Below are positions 33,994 to 41,889 of a DNA stretch of 64,000 nucleotides, piece after piece. The notes under the pieces are model-generated. The model was not told the origin of the DNA. It did no database searches and saw nothing but the letters and a program-made list of their open reading frames with translations. Each line of letters starts with the position of its first letter. The first letter of the stretch is position 1. Source of the stretch: CAIKNB01 sp964415965 (GTDB lineage Bacteria > Patescibacteriota > Patescibacteriia > 2-12-FULL-60-25); contig CAYQCK010000004.1 of the NCBI GenBank assembly GCA_964415965.1, forward strand, positions 1 to 64,000, written 5' to 3'. The translations under genes were made by a program, and so were the position numbers.

Positions 33994-34783
33994 GGCGGAA
34001 TATCCTCAGGACTTCATGTTTGACGCCGGGGCAGACGGCCAGGAAGTCGGGGTCATTAAGTTCCCATCTTTTGCCGCTTGGCGTCAGGACTTCGCCCCCG
34101 GCTTCACGCACGAGCAGCGTCCCGGCCGCAACATCCCAAGGTTTGATCCCATGGAGCACTGAGTATTCGCCACGGCCGGTGGCCACCCAGACGGCTTCGA
34201 AGACGGCCGCGCCCAATCTCCTGGTCGAACGTGACTTGTGCGTCAGTTCCGGGACGTGCTTCAGGCCGCGTTCTTTTTCCTCCGGCAGGTACCCGTAGCA
34301 GAATAAGCCTAGAGAATCCTTGATTTTATCCTTACCTGAGACGTGGATATTGGCTCTCCCAAGACCGTTTTCGACCCACGCTCCTTGTCCTGCGACCGCG
34401 AAATATCGTTCTTTCATCGTCGGCAGGCTTATCGCCCCCAGGAAGACGTCATCGTCAGACACCAAGGCGATCGAGATCCCCCAAAGCGGCAGATGGGCAG
34501 TGTAATTCGTGGTGCCGTCCAGCGGGTCGACGATCCAGCGGATGCCCGCCGGGCCATCGAGTTTGGGGGACTCTTCGGTGATTATCCCGAAATCAGGCGT
34601 CATTTTTTTCAGGGCCTTGATTATCGCCCTGTTTGCCGCCTCGTCCGCCTCGGTCACGATTTCGGAGTGCTTCTTGTAGCGCCACTTTCCCGGATGTTCG
34701 CGTTTGAAGCGTGGGATGAGTTCGCGCTCTGCGGCGACCAGCGCTTGTTTGGCGGCCTTGAGGCAGGTTTTTGTGTCCAGCAT
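33986..34783 (-). CDS. Inositol monophosphatase family protein
   Basis: A Mg-dependent sugar-phosphate phosphatase of the IMPase/SuhB superfamily. The 265-residue protein has the EIVTEADEAANRAI start, the acidic ITEES motif, the catalytic metal-binding motif WIVDPLDGTTNY (about residues 83-94) and the second motif GIKPWDVAAGTLLVREAGG near the C-terminus. Substrates could be inositol phosphates, fructose-1,6-bisphosphate or PAP; sequence alone does not decide. It starts 4 bp after nfo and overlaps DUF167, so nfo, IMPase and DUF167 probably form one operon. Confidence 0.93.
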   Translation of the reverse strand: MLDTKTCLKAAKQALVAAERELIPRFKREHPGKWRYKKHSEIVTEADEAANRAIIKALKKMTPDFGIITEESPKLDGPAGIRWIVDPLDGTTNYTAHLPLWGISIALVSDDDVFLGAISLPTMKERYFAVAGQGAWVENGLGRANIHVSGKDKIKDSLGLFCYGYLPEEKERGLKHVPELTHKSRSTRRLGAAVFEAVWVATGRGEYSVLHGIKPWDVAAGTLLVREAGGEVLTPSGKRWELNDPDFLAVCPGVKHEVLRIFRHG

Positions 34784-34786
34784 ACG

Positions 34787-35620
34787 TCAGCCATTATCAC
34801 GCAATTCCTTGAGTTTGGCCAAGTCCTCGGCGACTCCGTTCGGTTCGGTCTCAAGATAGAGATTGGTCTGTTGGAGGCGCGGTTCCTTCACTACGGCTTC
34901 GAACCCCTTTATCCCGATGAAGCCCTTACCGAGGTGTTCATGCCTGTCCTTGTGTCCTCCCAGTTCTATCTTCGAATCGTTGCAGTGGATGGCTTTCAGT
35001 CGCCCGAGCCCGATGGTTTGGTTGAATGTGTCGAATGTCTTTCCGACCGCTTTCGCGTCCCTCAGGTCGTAGCCCGAAGCGAAGGCGTGGGCCGTGTCGA
35101 AGCAGACGCCGAGATCGGGGTGGCCGACCCCGCGGATCATCTCGCCGATTTCCTCGAAGGTATCGCCCATGATTTCCCCGGCTCCCGCCGAAATCTCGAT
35201 CAAGAGCTGGGTTTGTCCCGCGTAGCCATCCAAAACCTTCTTCAATCCCTCGATGCACCAATCCAGCGCTTGTCGAAATTCCGTGCCTTTGGCGCTGCCC
35301 GGGTGGAACATGAGGTAGGGCGCTTGGAGCAGGGAAGCGCGTTCCAGGTCCTCGCGTACCACGCGGGCCGAGGATTGGCGGATGCGTTCCTCGCTGGAGG
35401 CGAAGTTCAGGTAATAGGGTGCGTGCACCACCCAGTCGGTCAGGTGGTTGGCTTCGCAGCCGGACAGGAACGCGTCGATGATCTGTAGCGTCAGCGCCGG
35501 TGCTGGTCCACCTTGCGGCGAACGGGTGAACATCTGGAAAGTTTCGCACTTGATTTCCGCCGCGTTCTTCGGGGCGTTCTGGACCCCGCCCGCGATGCCG
35601 ACATGGGCTCCGAATTTCAT
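34787..35620 (-). CDS. nfo: Endonuclease IV (AP endonuclease)
   Basis: A zinc-dependent AP endonuclease of base-excision repair. 277 residues from the ATG at 35620 (MKFGAHVGIAGG), the family's normal start; the ATG at 35638 would add six unconserved residues. Visible signatures are the AP-endonuclease-2 motifs FHPGSAKG, LLIEISAGAGEIMG, GVCFDTAHAFASGYD and HCNDSKIELGGHKDRHEHLGKG, with the His/Asp/Glu zinc ligands. It lies between tig (own terminator) and IMPase (4 bp), and works in the same repair pathway as polA. Confidence 0.96.
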   Translation of the reverse strand: MKFGAHVGIAGGVQNAPKNAAEIKCETFQMFTRSPQGGPAPALTLQIIDAFLSGCEANHLTDWVVHAPYYLNFASSEERIRQSSARVVREDLERASLLQAPYLMFHPGSAKGTEFRQALDWCIEGLKKVLDGYAGQTQLLIEISAGAGEIMGDTFEEIGEMIRGVGHPDLGVCFDTAHAFASGYDLRDAKAVGKTFDTFNQTIGLGRLKAIHCNDSKIELGGHKDRHEHLGKGFIGIKGFEAVVKEPRLQQTNLYLETEPNGVAEDLAKLKELRDNG

Positions 35621-35640
35621 ATGACGCCAGTCTAACAAAA

Positions 35641-35666
35641 ACGGGCGGGTTTCGTCACCCGCCCGT
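35641..35666 (-). terminator. Terminator of tig
   Basis: ACGGGCGGGT/ACCCGCCCGT stem with a 6-nt loop and a T-rich tail on the minus strand. Confidence 0.9.
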
Positions 35667-35672
35667 CAGATG

Positions 35673-36962
35673 CTACTTGATGCCTTTTTCCTTCAGCAAT
35701 TTGACCGTCTTGTGGTTCCTGATCTGGGCGGCCACGTAATCCCGGTAGTCGGCCGAGGCGATACGCTCGCGTGTTTCCTTGTCCTCGGGTTTTACGCGTT
35801 CGAGGATGTGGTCGATCTCGTGGTCAAGCTCTTCTTCCGTCACTTTGACGTCTTCTCGTTTGGCGACCTCGCGGATGAGGATGGCTGTCCGGATGCGGTC
35901 CATGGCGCGCGGCACGAAGTCCAACATCAGCTCGTCGCGCGTCTTTTTCAGGCTTGAGAGGTAGTGCTCCATATTCATGCCTTGTTCCTCGAGCCCATGC
36001 TCAAGCTCGTGGAGCATGCGGTGCACTTCTTCGTTGACGAGGTTGTCCGGCAGTTCGGTGAACTTGGAGCCTTTGACCAGCTTTTCGAGCAGCTCGATCT
36101 CGGCGGCTTCCTGGGCTTTGTGGTCGCTCTCTTCCTGCAGGTTGCGCAGCATGACCTTCTTCAGTTCCTCTACCGAACCGAGGCCGAGCGATTTGGCGAA
36201 GGCTTCGTCCAGCTCCGGCTTCTTCAGTTCGAAGATCTCCTTGACCTCGACCTTGAAGTCAGCCGGCTGGCCGGCCAAATGCTTGGTGTAGTGCTCTTTG
36301 GGGAAGTCCAAGGTGAATTCCAATTTGTCGCCTTTCTTGGCGCCTACGAGCTTCTCGGCGAAGCCCGGGATGTAGTGCGGTTCGTTGAGCAGGACTTTGT
36401 AATCTCGCGATGTCCCGCCCTCGACCGGCACTTTTTCCTTCAATATCTCCAGGTCGACCATAGCCATATCCTCGGCCGTGGCCGCGCGATCGACCGCGGC
36501 TTCGGTCCGCCGCATGCGCCGCAGCTCCTCGATCGCCTGGTCGGCTTCGGCTTCGGTGACTGTCTTCTTCTTGGTCTCGACCAGTGGAGCCGAATAATCC
36601 ATAAGCTCGGTCGCGCGCGGCATGACCGTCGCCGTGGCCGTGAATTCCATGTCCTGGTTGGGCACCAGCTTGTCCACCGCGATGCCCGGCGAGCCTACGG
36701 TGTCGATGCCGTTATCGAGGATGGCCTTGACGTACTCGGCCCGCACGACGCGTTCCAGCGCCGATTCCCAGATGAGCATCTCGCCGTAAGCGCGGGCCAC
36801 GTCGGCATAGGTGGCCTTGCCGGGGCGGAAGCCCTTCAGCGGCTTTTGGGTCGAGATATCGACCACGGCCTGGTCGATGTACGGTTTGGCCTCCTCGGCC
36901 GTCACCGTGAACTTGATTTGGACTTGGGATTTCGGCAGGTCGGTTATTTGCGGTGTGCTCAT
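35673..36962 (-). CDS. tig: Trigger factor (ribosome-associated chaperone, peptidyl-prolyl isomerase)
   Basis: A ribosome-bound chaperone of 429 residues, normal length. The N-terminal ribosome-binding domain contains KGFRPGKATYADVARAYGE (the GFRxGKxP loop, with the Pro replaced by Ala). The FKBP-type PPIase domain covers about 150-240 (MVDLEILKEKVPVEGG, FTLDFPKEHY). The helical C-terminal domain has ELPDNLVNEEVHRMLHELE. A TTGACT-17-TACCCT promoter ends 11 bp before the ATG, so the leader is only ~5 nt. Own terminator; monocistronic. Confidence 0.95.
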   Translation of the reverse strand: MSTPQITDLPKSQVQIKFTVTAEEAKPYIDQAVVDISTQKPLKGFRPGKATYADVARAYGEMLIWESALERVVRAEYVKAILDNGIDTVGSPGIAVDKLVPNQDMEFTATATVMPRATELMDYSAPLVETKKKTVTEAEADQAIEELRRMRRTEAAVDRAATAEDMAMVDLEILKEKVPVEGGTSRDYKVLLNEPHYIPGFAEKLVGAKKGDKLEFTLDFPKEHYTKHLAGQPADFKVEVKEIFELKKPELDEAFAKSLGLGSVEELKKVMLRNLQEESDHKAQEAAEIELLEKLVKGSKFTELPDNLVNEEVHRMLHELEHGLEEQGMNMEHYLSSLKKTRDELMLDFVPRAMDRIRTAILIREVAKREDVKVTEEELDHEIDHILERVKPEDKETRERIASADYRDYVAAQIRNHKTVKLLKEKGIK

Positions 36963-36973
36963 AGTGTCGCTTG

Positions 36974-37002
36974 AGGGTAGCGGAAATCGGCTTTGAAGTC
37001 AA
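36974..37002 (-). promoter_or_regulatory. Promoter of tig (near-leaderless)
   Basis: TTGACT (36997-37002), 17 bp, TACCCT (36974-36979); the ATG is 11 bp downstream of the -10. Confidence 0.65.
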
Positions 37003-37039
37003 AGGGTGGGAAGGGTGTAATCCGGTGACCGAGGCTAGC

Positions 37040-37065
37040 GAAAGGCCCGGTTGCCCGGGCCTTTC
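37040..37065 (-). terminator. Terminator of the LysM-M23 gene
   Basis: GAAAGGCCCGG/CCCGGGCCTTTC stem with a 3-nt loop directly after the stop codon. Confidence 0.85.
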
Positions 37066-37066
37066 C

Positions 37067-38362
37067 TCATCTTATGTATCCCAGCGGGTTGACCTTCTTC
37101 CCGTTGATGATCACTTCGTAGTGGATGTGGGTGCCGGTCGAACGGCCGGTCGTGCCCATCATGGCGATGACTTGGCCGCGCTTGACCGTGTCGCCTTTCT
37201 TGACGAAGAGCTTGGAGGCGTGGCCGTATCTCGTCTTGAGTCCGTTGCCGTGGTCGATCAGGACCATGAGGCCGTAGCCGGCGTTGCTCCAGCCCGAAGT
37301 CTCGATCACGCCGTCGGCTGAGGCGTAGAGCGGTGACGAGTAGTCGCCGTCTATGTCCAGGCCGATGTGTTTCCAGCCGAAGTATTGCGTGATGACATGC
37401 CCCGAGGTCGGCCAGAGCAAGCGTGTCTTGGGCTGCTCCTTGCTGTCCAAGTCGGCCGGCCGCTTGATGTTCGAAGGGGCCACCACCGGTTCGGCGGTGA
37501 AGCGTTCGATTGTCTGTTTCTTGCCTCCGGCTTGGGCCAGGATCTGCGTCCTCGTCTGTTCGATGGCTGGCGGCTTGCCGCCCGGGACCATGATTTCCGT
37601 GCCCGGCTGCAAGTTGTCGGCCTGCGAAAGGTTGTTGAAGTTGGCGATTTCCTCGGCGTCGCCATCGTAGCGTTGGGCGATTTTGGATAGCGTGTCCCCT
37701 TTGTTGATTTTGGCCAACATGCCTGAGACCGGCGGGATGCGCAGCGTGTCTCCGGGCCGGATATATTGGCGTTCCTGCAGCCCGTTGTTCCAGAGTATGG
37801 TTCCGACGTTCACCCCGAACCTTTGGGCGATGGTGCTGATCGTGTCGTCCTCTTTGACCACGTAATTTTCCGTCTTCGTCCGCGCCGCCAAGGGTCCCTC
37901 GGTCGGCTCTTCGTACGGCAGGGCGGCGATGGTGCCGGGCACGACCAGGTTCGGCGAAACGCCGTCCGCCTCCTCGTCGTAGTCGAAGTCGATATGCGGA
38001 ATGCCGATGAGCGTCGCCGCACCCAGGTAGTTGGCGTTCTTCGCCGTTGTCTCCGGTTTGACCGATTCTTCCACGATTTCGTTTTTTTGGTCGGTCGCCA
38101 GGGCGAACAATAGGCTCTTCTGGCCGATGTCTTGGGCGTGGGCTTGGCGCGTCTGGATGTTGGCCAGGGTCGTGATGGCGGCCAGGATGACGATCACGCC
38201 GTGGAAAAGATAGCGGTTTGTCAGCAGATAGAGCACGAATCCCCGGGTCGGCAGCGCCAAGCGGTGGATCCTGATTTTGGACGTGACGACGCTCCGGTAG
38301 ATCGGCAGGAGGAGATAGCGGACGAAAAAACGCCCCAGCGGAGACAGCGAGCGTCCGATCAT
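37067..38362 (-). CDS. LysM domain / M23 peptidase, membrane-anchored cell-wall hydrolase
   Basis: Probably a peptidoglycan endopeptidase or septation factor (EnvC/NlpD-like). A membrane segment lies near residues 52-70 (FHGVIVILAAITTL). Two LysM modules cover about 165-210 (YVVKEDDTISTIAQRFGV) and 215-260 (KINKGDTLSKIAQRYDG). The M23 domain (about 325-428) has GWKHIGLDIDGDYSSPLYA and THIHYEVIINGKKVNP, with the zinc-ligand positions present. 431 residues are counted from the first ATG, but the frame is open upstream: a GAGAGG Shine-Dalgarno (38464-38469) sits 5 bp before an in-frame ATC at 38458, and the extra 32 codons look like a real basic N-terminus. The start is therefore uncertain. Confidence 0.88.
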   Translation of the reverse strand: MIGRSLSPLGRFFVRYLLLPIYRSVVTSKIRIHRLALPTRGFVLYLLTNRYLFHGVIVILAAITTLANIQTRQAHAQDIGQKSLLFALATDQKNEIVEESVKPETTAKNANYLGAATLIGIPHIDFDYDEEADGVSPNLVVPGTIAALPYEEPTEGPLAARTKTENYVVKEDDTISTIAQRFGVNVGTILWNNGLQERQYIRPGDTLRIPPVSGMLAKINKGDTLSKIAQRYDGDAEEIANFNNLSQADNLQPGTEIMVPGGKPPAIEQTRTQILAQAGGKKQTIERFTAEPVVAPSNIKRPADLDSKEQPKTRLLWPTSGHVITQYFGWKHIGLDIDGDYSSPLYASADGVIETSGWSNAGYGLMVLIDHGNGLKTRYGHASKLFVKKGDTVKRGQVIAMMGTTGRSTGTHIHYEVIINGKKVNPLGYIR

Positions 38363-38645
38363 TTCGAATGACGCCTGAAGTCCGCGCTTGATGCGGCGTA
38401 TGGCCCGGAACAGGGCGATGGCTATCTTAGTCGAGAATTGTTTCAGGGTTGATGGGATATTTACCTCTCTGATCAGTCGTCGGCGTCCAGCTTATCCGAT
38501 TCATGCATCCATGGCTGGGCAGACCGCGGCTGGGGGTTAAATGGCCTAACATGCACAGTCCTGACTTTTGGGTCTCCACCTTATCATTTTGGGGTATTCC
38601 TGTCAATGGTTTTGGGGTAATATTTCGCTTAATTCAGCCAAATTA

Positions 38646-40157
38646 TCACGTCACCTGGCGGTATTGTAAGGCTTCGGCGACATGTTTTTCGTCGACCGCA
38701 TCGCTTGCGTCCAGGTCCGCTATAGTGCGACCGACTTTTAGCACCCTGAAGTACGCCCTGGCCGACAGGTGGAACCGCTCGACCGCCTGGCGCAGGATGT
38801 CTTTGGCGCCGCTTGTCGGCAGGATCAGTTTCCTGGCCAGATCGCTCGACAGCTCGGCGTTTGATTTGACCCGCAAATCGCGATAACGCTCGGTCTGGAG
38901 GTTGCGTGCCTTTTGGACGCGGTCGCGGATCGTGCTTGATGCCTCGCCCGGTGCCAGCTCCGTGAGCTTATCGGTCGGCACCTTGGGCACCTCGATGGCC
39001 AGATCGATGCGGTCCAGTAGGGGGCCTGAGATGCGTTTGCGGTAGCGTTCGGTCTGGAGCGGTGTGCAGCTGCAGTCCCTGTCGGGATCGGTGGCATAAC
39101 CGCAGGGGCACGGATTCATGGCGGCCACCAGCAAAAATCTGGCCGGGAACACCAGTGTGCCCTGGGCGCGCGAGACCGTGACCATGCCGTCTTCCAACGG
39201 CTGCCGCAGGTATTCCAGGACGTTCCGGGAAAACTCCGGGAATTCGTCCAGGAACAGGACGCCGCGATGCGCCAGCGAGATTTCCCCCGGCTTGGGAACG
39301 GAGCCGCCGCCGACCAAGGCTATGCCGGATGCCGAGTGGTGGGGCGAGCGGAACGGACGCGCCGACACGTGGCCGCCGCCCGGCAAGAGGCCGACGACCG
39401 AATGGATGCGGGTCACTTCCAGTGTCTCTTCCACGGTCAGGTTGGGCAAGATGCTCGGCAAAGTCCTGGCGAGCAGTGTCTTGCCCGAACCCGGCGGACC
39501 TTGCAGCAGGATGTTGTGGTTTCCGGCGGCCGCGATCTCGAGCGCGCGCTTCGCCTGCTCTTGGCCGCGAATCGCCGCCATGTCATGTCCGTCCGCGTTC
39601 GCCTCCGGCAACGTGATTTCCCTTGGCGGGATTTCCTCCAAAGTCCCCTGTCCTCCGAGATAATCGGTGACCTGCTTGAGCGTGGCGGCTATTTTGACTT
39701 TGATGTTGGGGACTAAAGCGGCTTCCGGTCCGTTTGTTTCAGGGACGATTATTTCCCGGATTCCTTGGTTCGCCGCCATGAGCGCTACCGACAGGACTCC
39801 GGGCACAGGGCGCAGCGCGCCGTTAAGGGCCAATTCGCCGAGCAGGAGCATGTGGTCGGTGCTGTTTTCCGGGATTTCCCCTTGGGCCGCCAATATGGCG
39901 ATGGCTATCGGTAGGTCGAAGCCTGTGCCGGCTTTACGCGAATCCGCCGGCGCAAGGTTAATGGTGATGCGCGTCCGCGGGAATGGGAAATTCGTGTGCT
40001 TGATGGCGCTTTTCACCCGTTCGCGTGCTTCCTGCACGGCCGTGTCCGGTAAGCCCACCACGGCGAAAGCTGGTAGTCCGGGAGAGATATCCGCCTCGAC
40101 CTCGATGGGTTGGGCTTCGATGCCGCAAAGCGCGGCGGTTTTTAGGTTTGATGCCAT
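38646..40157 (-). CDS. comM: YifB/ComM family Mg-chelatase-like AAA+ ATPase
   Basis: ComM-type helicases promote branch migration during integration of transformed DNA. The 503-residue protein begins MASNLKTAALCGIEAQPIEVEAD at the ATG at 40157. The N-terminal half is a Lon-protease-like fold (GLPAFAVVGLPDTAVQEARERVKSA). The Walker A is LLQGPPGSGKTLLAR (about 208-222), Walker B is VLFLDEFPEF, and a CPCGYATDPDRDCSC cysteine cluster lies in between. The C-terminal lid has SARAYFRVLKVGRTIADLD. Full length and intact. It suggests natural transformation or recombination in this lineage, though com genes are not seen here. Confidence 0.94.
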   Translation of the reverse strand: MASNLKTAALCGIEAQPIEVEADISPGLPAFAVVGLPDTAVQEARERVKSAIKHTNFPFPRTRITINLAPADSRKAGTGFDLPIAIAILAAQGEIPENSTDHMLLLGELALNGALRPVPGVLSVALMAANQGIREIIVPETNGPEAALVPNIKVKIAATLKQVTDYLGGQGTLEEIPPREITLPEANADGHDMAAIRGQEQAKRALEIAAAGNHNILLQGPPGSGKTLLARTLPSILPNLTVEETLEVTRIHSVVGLLPGGGHVSARPFRSPHHSASGIALVGGGSVPKPGEISLAHRGVLFLDEFPEFSRNVLEYLRQPLEDGMVTVSRAQGTLVFPARFLLVAAMNPCPCGYATDPDRDCSCTPLQTERYRKRISGPLLDRIDLAIEVPKVPTDKLTELAPGEASSTIRDRVQKARNLQTERYRDLRVKSNAELSSDLARKLILPTSGAKDILRQAVERFHLSARAYFRVLKVGRTIADLDASDAVDEKHVAEALQYRQVT

Positions 40158-40214
40158 AAGTGCGGACCGCTTGGCCCGCACCTGATATCACAGCTACCAT
40201 TTTTTGGTGGTTTG

Positions 40215-40673
40215 TCAATCCCTCTTGTCCGCACCGCGCCACAAGCAAGCGGCGTACCACAAGAGTCCGACTGCTATCGCGACATCTGCCAGGTTGATTA
40301 TGGATATACCGAAGAACATCGCCCAGTCGTGCACGTATCCCAGTCGCAGGCGATCTGTCAGGTTGCCGATGGCCCCACCGAGCACGGCGGCCAAGGCCCA
40401 ATCCTCTCCGCTCGTCGCCGGTCTTTTGGCGATGAAGAGGTGGTGGATGATGAGTGCCGTCACGGCCAAAGTTACCGCGAGTATCAAGAACAGTGGTACC
40501 GGAAGATTGGCCACCAGACCGTAATTGCGGTGGTCGGTGAACTCGAATATCCCGGGCCATGGCCAACCGGGTGGACTGTGCTTTCCGATGAGATATTTGG
40601 ATAACTGATCGGCCGCGGCGATCGCCGCGGCCGTCAGGGCCAATCCAAATGTATGCAGTTTCTCGTTTCTCAC
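40215..40673 (-). CDS. lspA: Lipoprotein signal peptidase (signal peptidase II)
   Basis: An aspartyl membrane protease that cleaves prolipoprotein signal peptides. The 152-residue protein has four predicted membrane helices. It also has the family motifs AADQLSKYLI, NYGLVANLPVP, GGAIGNLTDRLRLGYVHDW and INLADVAIAVG, with the two catalytic aspartates in NLTDR and NLADV. Overlaps the dksA-like gene by 4 bp (same operon). A client is visible at the right edge of the window, where a lipobox protein begins at 63582. Confidence 0.95.
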   Translation of the reverse strand: MRNEKLHTFGLALTAAAIAAADQLSKYLIGKHSPPGWPWPGIFEFTDHRNYGLVANLPVPLFLILAVTLAVTALIIHHLFIAKRPATSGEDWALAAVLGGAIGNLTDRLRLGYVHDWAMFFGISIINLADVAIAVGLLWYAACLWRGADKRD

Positions 40674-41044
40674 ATCTCCTGGGTCAGGAGCTTCTTGCAG
40701 GCGATGCAGCTGGATGAAGCTGGGCGCGCCTCGAGGCGTTTCTCTTCGATTTCTTTCTTGCAGTACTTGCAGATGCCGTAATTTCCCCGCTCGATGGCTT
40801 TGAGCGCCTCCTCGGTGTCTTTGAGCTCGGAAGAGACCCTGGCCTCGATCGAGAGCTCGTTGGCGTATTCCGTCACCTCGCCAGCGTTGTCGTCTTCGGA
40901 GTTGCTGCCGGATTCAGGATAAGCGACTTCGACATGGCCCGGACGGTCTGGATCGAGCCTGCCCAAACCATCCAGCTGTTGCTGTAGCTTAGCTTTGTCT
41001 TCGAGCAGGCGCTTTTGGAAATATCCGATTTGTTCCGGGGTCAT
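40670..41044 (-). CDS. TraR/DksA family zinc-finger protein
   Basis: A 124-residue DksA/TraR C4 zinc-finger protein. Start MTPEQIGYFQKRLLEDKAKLQQQL; the coiled-coil helices cover about 1-85 and the zinc finger CKYCKKEIEEKRLEARPASSSCIAC lies near 93-118. The conserved DxxDxA tip found in true DksA reads SEDDNAGE, so some RNA-polymerase secondary-channel activity is possible but not certain. The ATG at 41044 is chosen because a TTGACT-17-TATACT promoter ends 19 bp before it and lies partly inside the longer open frame. First gene of the dksA-lspA operon. Confidence 0.9.
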   Translation of the reverse strand: MTPEQIGYFQKRLLEDKAKLQQQLDGLGRLDPDRPGHVEVAYPESGSNSEDDNAGEVTEYANELSIEARVSSELKDTEEALKAIERGNYGICKYCKKEIEEKRLEARPASSSCIACKKLLTQEM

Positions 41045-41062
41045 ATGTTTGTGGGATAAGAA

Positions 41063-41091
41063 AGTATAGGCCGACAAGTCAAGCTAGTCAA
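41063..41091 (-). promoter_or_regulatory. Promoter of the dksA-like/lspA operon
   Basis: TTGACT (41086-41091), 17 bp, TATACT (41063-41068) on the minus strand, leaving a leader of about 12 nt. Confidence 0.78.
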
Positions 41092-41725
41092 CAGTGGGCC
41101 TATTCAACGTTAGTGTGCCCAGGATTCCAGCTTCGCACAAGGGTTGATGTGTAAAGGTCAGTTTTCTCGAAAAGTATCTGAAATTACCTAAATATAGGAT
41201 TGTCGGAAATGCAGGGGTAAATATAAAAGCCGCGGAGGGCCCTTAATTTTTGGGATAAGTGGCCACGCGGCTTTCAGGCTCAGGCGCGGGTTCATGTCGT
41301 CGTTTCCTTTCGGAACAGCTGTCTGTACAGCTTGTAGTGAGAGGTTGATTCCCCGAGTGTTTTGGGGAGGTGACGATTTTGAACACTCTTGGAGCGTCCA
41401 AGTCTTGAGAAAGGACTGCTGCTTCGACCCAACCTTGGCGGTCGCCTCGTGCGAGCCCGTGGGCTGGCAAAATTGAGGTCGCCTCAGGAATTTTACTTTG
41501 GTTTTTTGATTTCTGTTGTGCCTCAGTTAAGGGCACAGGTCGAGTCAAGGCATCGTATGGGTCTCCATGTAACAAGACACGGAAATCCATTTTTTGGCAG
41601 TGTACAAGGTACGAGTTGAGGTAGGCAGCGCTCTTGGCGCTTCGGCGGGCCATTGGAGGCTCGCTAGGGGGTAGAAATGCGCTTTCCGCACTTCCTGCAG
41701 ACTGACTTGTGTGGAAAGAGCGTTC

Positions 41726-41734
41726 TTATCCACA
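41726..41734 (+). promoter_or_regulatory. DnaA box 1 (perfect)
   Basis: TTATCCACA, exact consensus. Confidence 0.75.
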
Positions 41735-41854
41735 TGCGTGGATTGGCACAGCTGTTTTGGCTGTGTAAATACATAATAACGTTTTTTTGCTTTCTTTTCA
41801 ATCGTCAGGCCTCAACCCCAGCGATTATTTAGCAAATAACACCGTTTCACGGTG

Positions 41855-41863
41855 TTATCCACA
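41855..41863 (+). promoter_or_regulatory. DnaA box 2 (perfect)
   Basis: TTATCCACA, exact consensus, same orientation as box 1. Confidence 0.78.
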
Positions 41864-41880
41864 TCTTATATCCACTTGGT

Positions 41881-41889
41881 TGTGGATAA
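41881..41889 (-). promoter_or_regulatory. DnaA box 3 (perfect, inverted)
   Basis: TGTGGATAA, exact consensus on the minus strand, 17 bp after box 2; together they form an inverted pair. Confidence 0.78.

Larger units (their letters stand above)
41092..41889. other. Gene-free, hairpin-rich region ending in a DnaA-box cluster
   Basis: About 800 bp without a convincing gene. The longest open frame (41243-41653, minus) has no homologous look and no Shine-Dalgarno. The sequence is rich in local inverted repeats: AAAATTGAGG/CCTC..AATTTT (near 41474-41500), GAGTGTT/AACACTC (near 41355-41388) and AAAGCCGCG/CGCGGCTTT (near 41229-41274, terminator-like on the minus strand). This suggests a structured non-coding RNA. 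I checked for RNase P RNA, tmRNA and SRP RNA signatures and saw none. The right end (41726-41889) holds three perfect DnaA boxes and an AT-rich stretch. Confidence 0.45.

Noticed and set aside
41243..41653. 136-codon minus-strand open frame
   Set aside because: No Shine-Dalgarno and no protein-like domain; composition and local inverted repeats fit non-coding or RNA sequence better. Kept only as part of the gene-free region.
41230..41760. RNase P RNA, tmRNA or SRP RNA
   Set aside because: I looked for the RNase P P4 (GAGGAAAGTCC-type) and 3' signatures, the tmRNA ends with a tRNA-like T-arm, and the SRP GGAAGCAGCA-type loop on both strands; none is present.
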